A stretch of 64,000 bases of DNA from Tumebacillus lacus (GTDB lineage Bacteria; Bacillota; Bacilli; Tumebacillales; Tumebacillaceae): positions 43,348-107,347 of the forward strand of contig NZ_JAPMLT010000015.1 of the NCBI RefSeq assembly GCF_026410385.1, in the 5' to 3' direction. Shown here piece by piece: positions 8,028 to 15,974 of the stretch. A program made the position numbers and the translations under genes. The notes below the pieces were generated by a model. It did not search any database and had not been told where the DNA came from. It worked only from the letters and a program-made list of their open reading frames with translations. Each line of letters opens with the position of its first letter. Positions within the stretch are counted from its first letter, which is position 1.

Positions 8028-9251
8028 ATGAAACGCTTTGGACGGATCATGCTCTGGGCGGCGCTCGTGCTCGTCGCTTTCTCGTACGGGAACTTTCAGG
8101 GCGGGTTCGCCGCGTGGTTTCTTTTTTACGCCACGTTCTTGATCGCCCTGTACGAATGGCTGACCGAGCGGTACGCGCTGCGCAGTTCGACCTCCACCCG
8201 CCGACTCTCCTCGCACCGGCTGACGGCCGGGCAGACGCTGGAGGTCGATGTGCTGGTGGAGGTGCAGGGAAAATTTCCTCTGCCGTGGGTGGTGGTGGAA
8301 GACTCGCTGCCGACCCGCCTCTTGCTGCAGAGCGGCTCGAACCGCGAACTGCATTTCCCCGGCTTTGACCGCAAACTGCGGGTGACGTATCACCTGCAAA
8401 ACATGCCGCGCGGCAAATACACCATCGGCGACACACACCTGGTCACCGGGGATGTGTTCGGCCTGTACCGCAAAGAGGCGGTGCACCGCCGAAGCGATGA
8501 GGTGACGGTGTATCCGCGCGTGATGCCGATCAAATACTGGCATTCGGTGCACAAATTCAACACGGGCAACTCCTATGCACAAAACCGGATGACCGAAGAC
8601 TCGGCCAACGTCATCGGCGTGCGCGACTATGCACCGGGAGATCGTCTGTCGCGCATTCACTGGCGGGCGTCTGCCCGCACCGGTTCGCTGAAGACGAAAG
8701 AGTTCGAGTTGCACGTCACCAACGACATGATGTTTTTCCTGAACCGCACCGCCCGCGACTATATGGGGGCGAGCCAGCAATTGTTTGAGCTGGCGGTGAC
8801 GACGTGCGCGTCCCTGTCCAAATACGCGCTGCAACGGAAATTTTCTGCCGGGCTCGTCTCCTACGGCCGCGACCGGATGACGATCCCGCAGAGTCGCAAC
8901 GAAGAACATTATTTCCGCATCATCGAGCATCTGGCGGTGGTGCAGCCGGACGGCGACTCGGAGTTTCGCGACGCGATCCTGCGCGAGGTCAACTACTTGC
9001 AGCGAGGAAGCACGGTGGTGCTGGTCACGCCGGTGCTCGATGACGAGATCGTCAAACTGATCGGCTTCCTCGAATATCGCAAGGTCAAGGCGGAGTTGTT
9101 TTACGTCGTCGGTGGCCGTACGGTGGACGAGACCGATCATGCGCGCATCGGCAAACTGTCGACGCTCGGGGTGCACACGTATCTCCTCCATGAGGAAAAT
9201 GATCTGGAAGACGCAGTAAGGGGGCCGGCTGCTTATGCTTCGAACAGCTAG
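8028..9251 (+). CDS. DUF58 domain-containing protein
   Basis: 407 residues, start ATG with a G-rich ribosome binding site. Two short hydrophobic segments in the first 50 residues suggest membrane anchoring. The middle holds the DUF58 core with its signature around IGVRDYAPGDRLSRIHWRAS (about residues 200-222), followed by a vWA-like region. DUF58 proteins are the usual partners of MoxR ATPases. The gene overlaps the next one by 17 bases, implying translational coupling. Function beyond this partnership is unknown. Confidence 0.88.
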   Translation: MKRFGRIMLWAALVLVAFSYGNFQGGFAAWFLFYATFLIALYEWLTERYALRSSTSTRRLSSHRLTAGQTLEVDVLVEVQGKFPLPWVVVEDSLPTRLLLQSGSNRELHFPGFDRKLRVTYHLQNMPRGKYTIGDTHLVTGDVFGLYRKEAVHRRSDEVTVYPRVMPIKYWHSVHKFNTGNSYAQNRMTEDSANVIGVRDYAPGDRLSRIHWRASARTGSLKTKEFELHVTNDMMFFLNRTARDYMGASQQLFELAVTTCASLSKYALQRKFSAGLVSYGRDRMTIPQSRNEEHYFRIIEHLAVVQPDGDSEFRDAILREVNYLQRGSTVVLVTPVLDDEIVKLIGFLEYRKVKAELFYVVGGRTVDETDHARIGKLSTLGVHTYLLHEENDLEDAVRGPAAYASNS

Positions 9252-11406
9252 ATGGATCACGGGCAGTTTCTTGCGCGACGCGGTGCTGTTTGCGCTGGTC
9301 ACGCTGTGGCTCCACCAGTTGCTGGTGCCGTTCGGGGAAGCGACGAACATTCCGAGCGTGACGTTGTTCACGACGTTTATCGGGCTGCTGTTCGTCAGCG
9401 ACCTGATCGTCGGCGGATGGATTCCCCGCTTGCTCCTGAAGGCGCTGGTGCTGATCCTCTTTATGTACAGCGGGTATTACAAACACTATGCCTTTATTGA
9501 GATGACCTGGATGACGCACTGGTTGAGCGATCTGTATTACACGGTCCGAGCGGCGTTCTCCTCTGATCTCGATCTGTTGCCTGAGTCGGGGCGGACGACC
9601 GTGTTCTTCCTGACGTTGTGGATGTTCCAGACGTTTTTCCGCCAGAGCTTGAACTCCCGGATGTGGATGTTTGTGTTTCTGTTGATCGGTTCGATCGGGC
9701 TTGGCGTGCTGGATTCGTTTTTTGTCAAAGATGCCAAGTGGAACATCGTGCTGTTCCTGTTCCTCGGCCTGTTGATCCTCTCGTTCATGCAGTTGCCGGC
9801 CATCGAGCGCATCGCCCGCATGCCGCGCCGGATGAGTGGCTGGCCGACCGAGTGGCTGGTCTGGACGCTGGTGCTGTCTGTGATCGTCGTCGGGACGTCC
9901 TCGGCCGCGCCGAAGATCAAAGAGCCCAACTGGCCGGACCCGGTCGCGTTCCTTCAGTCGAAAAAGGGATCGGGCGCGACGGTGCAAAAAATCGGCTACG
10001 GCAACGACGACACGAGGCTCGGCGGGCCGTTCCAGATGGATGAACAAGTCGTGTTCACCGTCAAGACCAGCGTCGAGCAGTACTACCGCGGCGAGGCCAA
10101 AACCACGTACACCGGCAAAGGCTGGCTGTCTTCTTCCGTCGGCGAGGTCGTGAGCGACCTGCGAGACATGCGGCACCTGCAACGCATGGAGCCGGTCGTG
10201 ATGGAAGGCGAGCAAGTCGTGCAGGAGTATCAGTTCAAGTCCGATATGGTGCCGGTCGTATTTAACCAGTATCGGATGACCGGGGTCGAGCTGATCAATC
10301 CGGCGCAGACGACGCTGTTGTACAGCGATCTCGACAGCCGGCTGTCGCTCAACTCCTTGAACGAAGGGGACAGCTACCGCGTGTCCTCGCTGATTCCGTA
10401 TTTTGATGAAAAGAAATACAACGGCGCGAACGTGCCGTCGCCAAACCCGATGACCCGTCCGTATCTGTCGCTGCCGGTGACGTTGCCGCAGCGGGTCAAA
10501 GATCTGGCGCGGGAGATCACCGCCGATGCCAAGACGCCGTATCAACGGGCGGAGGCGATCGAAACGTACCTGCGCAACACCTACTCCTATGAGACCAAGG
10601 ACGTGCCGGTGCCGGACGAAGAGCAAGACTTTGTCGATCAGTTCCTGTTTGATTCGTTGCGCGGCTACTGCGACCACTTCTCGTCGTCGATGGTCGTGAT
10701 GGCGCGCTCGGTCGGGCTGCCGGCCCGTTGGGTGAAAGGCTTCACCAAAGGCGACGTCGATCTGACGTACCGCGGTGAGAAGGAAGGCGAGTATCTCTAC
10801 GTCGTGAAAAATCGCAACGCGCACTCCTGGCCGGAGATTTACTTTGAAGAGATCGGCTGGGTGGCGTTCGAACCGACGTCGACGTTCTCGATGCCGCATT
10901 TGTTCAAGCCGGATGAAGAGACGTCTGTGCCGCTGCCCGTCCCGACAGAGGAGGCGCCGAAGCAGGAGAAAGATCTGGAAAACGAAACGGCGACCACAAC
11001 CGCGTCCTCGTTTGAGATCGATTGGAAAGCGCTCGGCAAAGGGTCGCTGTGGATCGCCGGGATCGCGCTCTTGTTGGCGTTCTTCTTCCGCCGTCAACTG
11101 GTCACCGCGTGGTATCTGCGACGGGCCTACCGCTCCGACGGCGAAGTGGCCGACCACGCGCTGCGCCGCCTGCTCTATGTGCTCGGCAAGCTCGGGTACA
11201 AGCGGCAGGCCGACATGACGTTGCGCGAGTACGCGGTCAGCCTCTCGGCAGACCCGTCGCTGCGGGGCCGGGAGATGGTCTCGCTGGCGAAGATCTTCGA
11301 GCGGGTGTTCTACGGCAAAGAACGCTCCGTATCGGACAAAGAGAAGGGGCAAATCCGCGACCTTTGGACGCGGATCATTCGCAAAGCAGGTCGTCAAAAA
11401 CGTTAA
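9235..11406 (+). CDS. Transglutaminase-like membrane protein (TgpA type)
   Basis: 723 residues. Five or six membrane helices lie in the first ~220 residues, followed by an extracytoplasmic transglutaminase-core domain. Cys479 (RGYCDHFSS) and His530 (NAHSWPE) are in the expected catalytic positions. A Pro/Glu-rich linker, one more membrane helix near residues 600-620 and a cytoplasmic C-terminal DUF4129-like tail follow. This is the TgpA/YebA architecture encoded after moxR and DUF58 genes in many Bacillota. The substrate is unknown; a role in cell-envelope protein cross-linking or processing is an inference. No clear terminator follows before the guaA promoter. Confidence 0.9.
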   Translation: MLRTARWITGSFLRDAVLFALVTLWLHQLLVPFGEATNIPSVTLFTTFIGLLFVSDLIVGGWIPRLLLKALVLILFMYSGYYKHYAFIEMTWMTHWLSDLYYTVRAAFSSDLDLLPESGRTTVFFLTLWMFQTFFRQSLNSRMWMFVFLLIGSIGLGVLDSFFVKDAKWNIVLFLFLGLLILSFMQLPAIERIARMPRRMSGWPTEWLVWTLVLSVIVVGTSSAAPKIKEPNWPDPVAFLQSKKGSGATVQKIGYGNDDTRLGGPFQMDEQVVFTVKTSVEQYYRGEAKTTYTGKGWLSSSVGEVVSDLRDMRHLQRMEPVVMEGEQVVQEYQFKSDMVPVVFNQYRMTGVELINPAQTTLLYSDLDSRLSLNSLNEGDSYRVSSLIPYFDEKKYNGANVPSPNPMTRPYLSLPVTLPQRVKDLAREITADAKTPYQRAEAIETYLRNTYSYETKDVPVPDEEQDFVDQFLFDSLRGYCDHFSSSMVVMARSVGLPARWVKGFTKGDVDLTYRGEKEGEYLYVVKNRNAHSWPEIYFEEIGWVAFEPTSTFSMPHLFKPDEETSVPLPVPTEEAPKQEKDLENETATTTASSFEIDWKALGKGSLWIAGIALLLAFFFRRQLVTAWYLRRAYRSDGEVADHALRRLLYVLGKLGYKRQADMTLREYAVSLSADPSLRGREMVSLAKIFERVFYGKERSVSDKEKGQIRDLWTRIIRKAGRQKR

Positions 11407-11430
11407 CGACGAACGATGCCAGATTTATCG

Positions 11431-11460
11431 TTGACGAATGTTCGTGTTTTACAGTAGAAT
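11431..11460 (+). promoter_or_regulatory. Promoter of the guaA riboswitch transcript
   Basis: TTGACG and TAGAAT are separated by 18 bases, ending about 15 bases before the aptamer. Confidence 0.6.
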
Positions 11461-11474
11461 GGTGTCGAAGCAAG

Positions 11475-11543
11475 CGCTCGTATATTGTCGGGGATAGGGC
11501 CCGGCAGTTTCTACCGGCCGCCGTAAAGGGCCGACTACGAGGT
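11475..11543 (+). promoter_or_regulatory. Purine riboswitch, guanine class
   Basis: The closing stem CTCGTA/TACGAG and the conserved junction and loop blocks are all present, including TTTCTACCGG. The specificity position in the 3' junction (GACTAC) is C, as in guanine/hypoxanthine aptamers; adenine aptamers have T there. It precedes guaA and a purine permease, so guanine excess should turn both down. Confidence 0.92.
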
Positions 11544-11564
11544 CGACACTGTGCGGAATCGGTG

Positions 11565-11638
11565 CACCCTGTTTTCCTCGTATGTCCTTGGTAGGGATTT
11601 CCCATACTAAGGCATGCATGGAAGACGGGGTGTTTTTT
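11565..11638 (+). terminator. Attenuator hairpin of the guaA riboswitch
   Basis: CACCCTGTTTTCC pairs with GGAAGACGGGGTG (two G-T pairs). The hairpin extends inward through CCTTGGTAGGG/CCCATACTAAGG-type pairing and is followed by TTTTTT. It lies between the aptamer and the guaA start, so it is the likely off-state terminator. Confidence 0.85.
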
Positions 11639-11680
11639 GTTTGACTCCGTTTTTACTCCAGTTTGGAAGGAATGAAGAGA

Positions 11681-13222
11681 ATGGAAAACCGTGAAATTGT
11701 CATCGTTCTCGATTTTGGCGGTCAATACAACCAATTGATCACCCGCCGCATCCGGGAATTAAACGTATATGCTGAACTGTTGTCGCCGAAGACCACGGCA
11801 GCGGAATTGAAAGAGAAGTATCCTAATTTGAAAGGCATCATCTTCTCCGGCGGCCCGAACAGCGTCTATGGCGAAGGGGCGCCGAAGGTCGACCCGGCCG
11901 TGTTTGAGATGGGGCTGCCGATCTTTGGGATCTGCTACGGGATGCAATTGATGGCCGATCATTTTGAAGCAAAAGTCGAGCGGGCCGACATCCGTGAGTA
12001 CGGCAAAGCGATGATCGATGTGACCGGCGATTCGCCGATGTTCCGCGAGCAACCGGTTTCCCAGCAGGTGTGGATGAGCCACACCGACAAAGTGGTGGCG
12101 GTGCCGGCCGGATTTACGGTCAACGCTTCGACGGAGACCTGCCCGGTGGCGGCGATGAGCGATGCGAGCCGCAAGTTTTACGCGGTGCAGTACCACCCGG
12201 AAGTCAATCACTCCCTCTACGGCCAGGAGCAACTGCGCCGCTTCCTGTACGACGTGTGCGAGTGCGAAGGCACCTGGACGTCTGCCAACTTTGTGGAAGA
12301 CGCGATTGCGAAGATCAAAGAGCAGGTCGGCGACAAGAAAGTGCTCTGCGCGCTATCCGGCGGCGTGGATTCGTCCGTTGCGGCGGTGCTGGTGCACCGG
12401 GCGATCGGGGACAACCTGACCTGCATGTTCGTCGACCACGGGCTGCTGCGCAAAAACGAAGCGGAGCAAGTCATGGAGATGTTTGCCGGCGAGTTTAAAA
12501 TGAACGTGGTCAAAGTCGACGTGCGCGACCGCTTCCTCGGCCGTCTCGAAGGCGTGACCGATCCGGAGCGCAAACGCAAGATCATCGGCGAAGAGTTTAT
12601 CCGCGTGTTCGAAGAAGAGTCGAAGTCGCTGGGTCACTTTGATTTCCTCGCGCAAGGCACGCTGTACACCGACATCATCGAGTCCGGCACGGCGACGGCG
12701 GCGACGATCAAGTCCCACCACAACGTCGGCGGGCTGCCGGAGGACATGCAGTTCCAACTGGTCGAGCCGCTGAACACGCTGTTCAAGGACGAAGTGCGCG
12801 CGGCCGGCACGGAGCTCGGCATCAAAGACGAGATCGTGTGGCGTCAACCGTTCCCGGGTCCGGGTCTTGCGATCCGCATCATCGGTGACATCACGAAAGA
12901 AAAGCTGGAGATCCTCCAAGACGCAGACTTCGTGGTGCGCGACGAGATCCGCCGCTCGGGCCTCGACAAAGAGATCTGGCAATACTTCGCGGTGCTGCCG
13001 GACATTCGCTCCGTCGGCGTCATGGGCGACGAGCGCACGTATGCGTACACCATCGCGATCCGCGCGGTGACGTCGAGCGACGGGATGACGGCCGACTGGG
13101 CACGGATTCCGTACGATGCGCTGGAACGGCTGTCGACCCGTCTGGTCAACGAAGTGAAAGACGTCAACCGCGTGGTGTACGACATCACGTCCAAACCGCC
13201 GGCGACGATTGAGTGGGAATAA
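11681..13222 (+). CDS. guaA: GMP synthase (glutamine-hydrolysing)
   Basis: 513 residues from the ATG at 11681, the usual length for the family. The reading frame also opens further upstream, but GGAAGG fits 11681 best and the mature N-terminus [13 protein letters not shown] is typical. The N-terminal class I glutaminase domain has nucleophile Cys85 (FGICYGMQ) and the HPE motif. The ATP-pyrophosphatase domain has the P-loop SGGVDSS near residue 226, followed by the GMP-synthase dimerisation domain ending in TIEWE. It converts XMP, glutamine and ATP to GMP in the cytoplasm. Controlled by the upstream guanine riboswitch; the purine permease lies 51 bases downstream. Confidence 0.97.
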   Translation: MENREIVIVLDFGGQYNQLITRRIRELNVYAELLSPKTTAAELKEKYPNLKGIIFSGGPNSVYGEGAPKVDPAVFEMGLPIFGICYGMQLMADHFEAKVERADIREYGKAMIDVTGDSPMFREQPVSQQVWMSHTDKVVAVPAGFTVNASTETCPVAAMSDASRKFYAVQYHPEVNHSLYGQEQLRRFLYDVCECEGTWTSANFVEDAIAKIKEQVGDKKVLCALSGGVDSSVAAVLVHRAIGDNLTCMFVDHGLLRKNEAEQVMEMFAGEFKMNVVKVDVRDRFLGRLEGVTDPERKRKIIGEEFIRVFEEESKSLGHFDFLAQGTLYTDIIESGTATAATIKSHHNVGGLPEDMQFQLVEPLNTLFKDEVRAAGTELGIKDEIVWRQPFPGPGLAIRIIGDITKEKLEILQDADFVVRDEIRRSGLDKEIWQYFAVLPDIRSVGVMGDERTYAYTIAIRAVTSSDGMTADWARIPYDALERLSTRLVNEVKDVNRVVYDITSKPPATIEWE

Positions 13223-13273
13223 GGCAGTCACCTCGACTTAGAACAGTCGAAGCAACTAGGGGGAGAGCTTACC

Positions 13274-14668
13274 ATGTTGGAACGCTATTTTAAACTCGGT
13301 GAATTTGGGACCAACCCCCGTACCGAGATCATCGCGGGGATCACGACGTTCGTCACGATGGCCTACATTCTGTTCTTGAACCCGGTCATCCTCAAGGGGA
13401 CCGGGATGCCGGAAAACGCCGTCTTTATCGCGACGGCGCTTGGGGCGGGCATCGTCACGCTGATGATGGGCCTGTTCGTCAACTTCCCGGTCGGTCTCGC
13501 ACCGGGCATGGGCCTCAATGCGTACTTTGCAGTCGTTGCCGCTTCGCAAGGCGGTGCGCTGACGTGGCAACAAGCGTTGGCGGCGGTGTTTGTTTCCGGT
13601 CTGATCTTCATCTTGCTCACCGTCACCGGCTTCCGTCAGTTGCTCGTCCGTGCGTTGCCTGATTCGCTGAAATTTGCGATCACCGTCGGGATCGGTCTCT
13701 TTATCACCTTGATCGGTCTCAAACTCGGTCAGGTGATGGGCATGACCTTCCTCAGCGGCCCGTCGACCGAAGCGATCAAAGGCGGCGCACCTGCCGTCAA
13801 CCTGCTCTTCTTCGAATGGAACATCGGCATCGCAAACTTCGTGGACAATAAAGTGGCTGCGTTGACCATGATCGGCCTGCTGATCGCCGGCGTACTGACC
13901 ACCCTGCGCATTCGCGGCGCTCTGCTGATCGGCATCGTGCTCACCACCTTGATCGGCATTCCGATGGGTGTCACCGACGTGTCCAAGTTTGGCTCGATGT
14001 CGTTCGTGCCGGACTTCTCCAACCTGACGCTCGGCCAGCTCGACTTCGGCCAGATCGCGTCCGGCGTGTTCTGGGAAATCGTCATCATCTTCGTCTTCGT
14101 CACGCTGTTTGACTCCTTCGGCACGTTGGTCGGCACGGCTAACCGCGCGGGCCTGCTCAACCGCCCGGACGGCGAAAAGCGCCTCGGACGCGCGATGTTC
14201 GTCGACGGTTCAGGCGTCTCCATCGGCGCATTGATCGGCGTCACGCCGATGACCGCCTACATCGAGTCGGCTGCCGGCATCGAGTCCGGCGGCCGCACCG
14301 GTCTGACGGCTGTCACAACCGGCGTGCTGTTCCTGCTCTCGATCTTCCTGCTCGCTCCGTTCGTCGCGATCATCCCGGATGCGGCGACGTCTCCGGCGCT
14401 GATCATCGTCGGCGTGCTGATGATGGGTTCGGTTCGCAACATCGACTGGGATGACTTCGGCATCGCGATGCCGGCCTTCCTGACGATTGCGCTGATGCCG
14501 TTCACCTATTCCATCGCCAACGGCGTCTCGGCGGGGATCATCTCCTTCGTAATCCTGAACGGCGTCCGCAACCTCGTGGACAAAAACGCGAAGGTAAAAG
14601 TGCACTGGCTGATGTACGTGATCGCCGTGCTGGCTCTCGCACGTTACATCTTCCTGGCTGGGGAGTAA
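13274..14668 (+). CDS. pbuG: NCS2/AzgA-family hypoxanthine-guanine permease (PbuG type)
   Basis: 464 residues, ATG preceded by GGGGGAGAG. About 12-14 hydrophobic segments are present. The opening block (FKLGEFGTNPRTEIIAGITTF) and the APGMGLNAYFA and TPMTAYIESAAGIESGGRTGL motifs identify the AzgA/PbuG branch of NCS2 transporters, which import hypoxanthine, guanine or adenine by proton symport. It directly follows guaA without an intervening terminator, so it should share the guanine riboswitch. That makes sense for uptake of the sensed base. The PbuG/PbuO distinction is not certain from sequence alone. Confidence 0.9.
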   Translation: MLERYFKLGEFGTNPRTEIIAGITTFVTMAYILFLNPVILKGTGMPENAVFIATALGAGIVTLMMGLFVNFPVGLAPGMGLNAYFAVVAASQGGALTWQQALAAVFVSGLIFILLTVTGFRQLLVRALPDSLKFAITVGIGLFITLIGLKLGQVMGMTFLSGPSTEAIKGGAPAVNLLFFEWNIGIANFVDNKVAALTMIGLLIAGVLTTLRIRGALLIGIVLTTLIGIPMGVTDVSKFGSMSFVPDFSNLTLGQLDFGQIASGVFWEIVIIFVFVTLFDSFGTLVGTANRAGLLNRPDGEKRLGRAMFVDGSGVSIGALIGVTPMTAYIESAAGIESGGRTGLTAVTTGVLFLLSIFLLAPFVAIIPDAATSPALIIVGVLMMGSVRNIDWDDFGIAMPAFLTIALMPFTYSIANGVSAGIISFVILNGVRNLVDKNAKVKVHWLMYVIAVLALARYIFLAGE

Positions 14669-14682
14669 TCATAGGTAAAAAG

Positions 14683-14731
14683 AACAAAGCCCGTTTCCAA
14701 GAGATTCAACTCTGGGAAACGGGCTTTGTTT
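14683..14731. terminator. Bidirectional terminator between pbuG and the MFS gene
   Basis: AACAAAGCCCGTTTCC pairs with GGAAACGGGCTTTGTT, a perfect stem of 16 pairs with T runs on both strands. The last codons of the minus-strand MFS gene lie inside it. Confidence 0.85.
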
Positions 14732-15974
14732 CGTTGTGGATGTGATAGTGCCGCAAACGGGAGAAGCACAGCCCGACCAGCACGCAAGCAAACAATAGGG
14801 TGGCTCCGAGTCCGTATGTGTTTCGCGAGCCGAGCCATTCGCCGATGATGCCGATCCCGCCGTAGGTCACCGGGATCGCGAGGTTCAGCCCCATCGTCAT
14901 GACGCTGTTGACGCGGCCGCGCATGTCGGACGGGGTCAACAGTTGGAGCAGAGTGGACATCGGCAGCGAGGCGAGCATGACGGCGAGGCCGAGGAGGAGA
15001 TTGCCCAGACAGGCGATGTAAAGGTGGTCGGCGACGGCGACGAACAGCATGCCGATGCCTTGCAGTCCCAGCCCGGTCAAGAACCAGAGTCCGATGCGCT
15101 TTGGAGCCAGCAAGGAGACGAGCAGACCGCCCGCGATCAGTCCGAGTGCGATGGCTCCGTCAAACAGACCGAGTGCGTGGGAGTCGGCTCCCAGTTCGTC
15201 TTGGATGTACATCGAAGGCAGGACGTTGGTCGGGCCGAGGGCGATGTTGGAGATCATGCCGATCAAGATAAGCACGACCAGGATCTGCTGCGTTTTCAAC
15301 CAAGCGATCCCGGCTTTGGCTTCCGACCAGAGGGGCGGTTTGGCCGGCCGTTCGGACGAGGGTCGCTCTTGTTCCGAGTGCGGCAGAATCAACCGGTACA
15401 GGAAAAAGAGCGAGACGAGGAACGTCAGCGAGTTGATGCCGATCGCCCAGACGGCGCCGAACGTTGCGACGAGCAGCCCGCCCGCCGTCGCGCCGATCAA
15501 GCGGTTCAGTTGGCGCGAGGTCGCCATCAGTGAATTGGCACGCAGCAGGTGTTCTTTGGCGACCAAATCCGGGAGCATGGCGTTTTGCGAGGTGGAAAAC
15601 AGCAGATCGGACAGAGACAGACAGATCGTGACGAGATAGATCTGCCACAGCGCAAACCAATCGAGAGCAAACGACAGAGCCAACGCCGCTGTGGCGAGAG
15701 CGCGCACCCAGTCGGACAGCATCATCAGGAGTTTGCGGTTCCACCGGTCGGCCGCCGCGCCGAGAAACAGACCGAGCAGCATTTGCGGCAGGAAGGCGGA
15801 GATCAGCAACAGCGCGACTTGGACGGACGATCCGGTCAGGGTGTAGACTTGCCACGAGATCGCGAGCGAGTAGACCGAATTTCCAAAATAGGAGACGGTC
15901 TGCCCGAGCCAGAGATTACGGTATGGTTGTGAGGCAAAAAGCAGTTGCCAGTCACGAGTGCCGTTCTGTTTCAT
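14706..15974 (-). CDS. MFS exporter of the putative peptide-modification operon
   Basis: 422 residues with 12 hydrophobic segments. N-terminal FASQPYRNLWLGQTVSYFGNSVYSLA and the cytoplasmic loop GAAADRWNRK fit MefA/NreB-type MFS efflux proteins. The gene overlaps the radical SAM gene by an ATGA, so the two are translationally coupled. It ends in a bidirectional terminator. By position it is the best candidate exporter or immunity factor for whatever the radical SAM enzyme makes. That role is inferred; the fold itself only says efflux. Confidence 0.85.
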   Translation of the reverse strand: MKQNGTRDWQLLFASQPYRNLWLGQTVSYFGNSVYSLAISWQVYTLTGSSVQVALLLISAFLPQMLLGLFLGAAADRWNRKLLMMLSDWVRALATAALALSFALDWFALWQIYLVTICLSLSDLLFSTSQNAMLPDLVAKEHLLRANSLMATSRQLNRLIGATAGGLLVATFGAVWAIGINSLTFLVSLFFLYRLILPHSEQERPSSERPAKPPLWSEAKAGIAWLKTQQILVVLILIGMISNIALGPTNVLPSMYIQDELGADSHALGLFDGAIALGLIAGGLLVSLLAPKRIGLWFLTGLGLQGIGMLFVAVADHLYIACLGNLLLGLAVMLASLPMSTLLQLLTPSDMRGRVNSVMTMGLNLAIPVTYGGIGIIGEWLGSRNTYGLGATLLFACVLVGLCFSRLRHYHIHNETKPVSQS

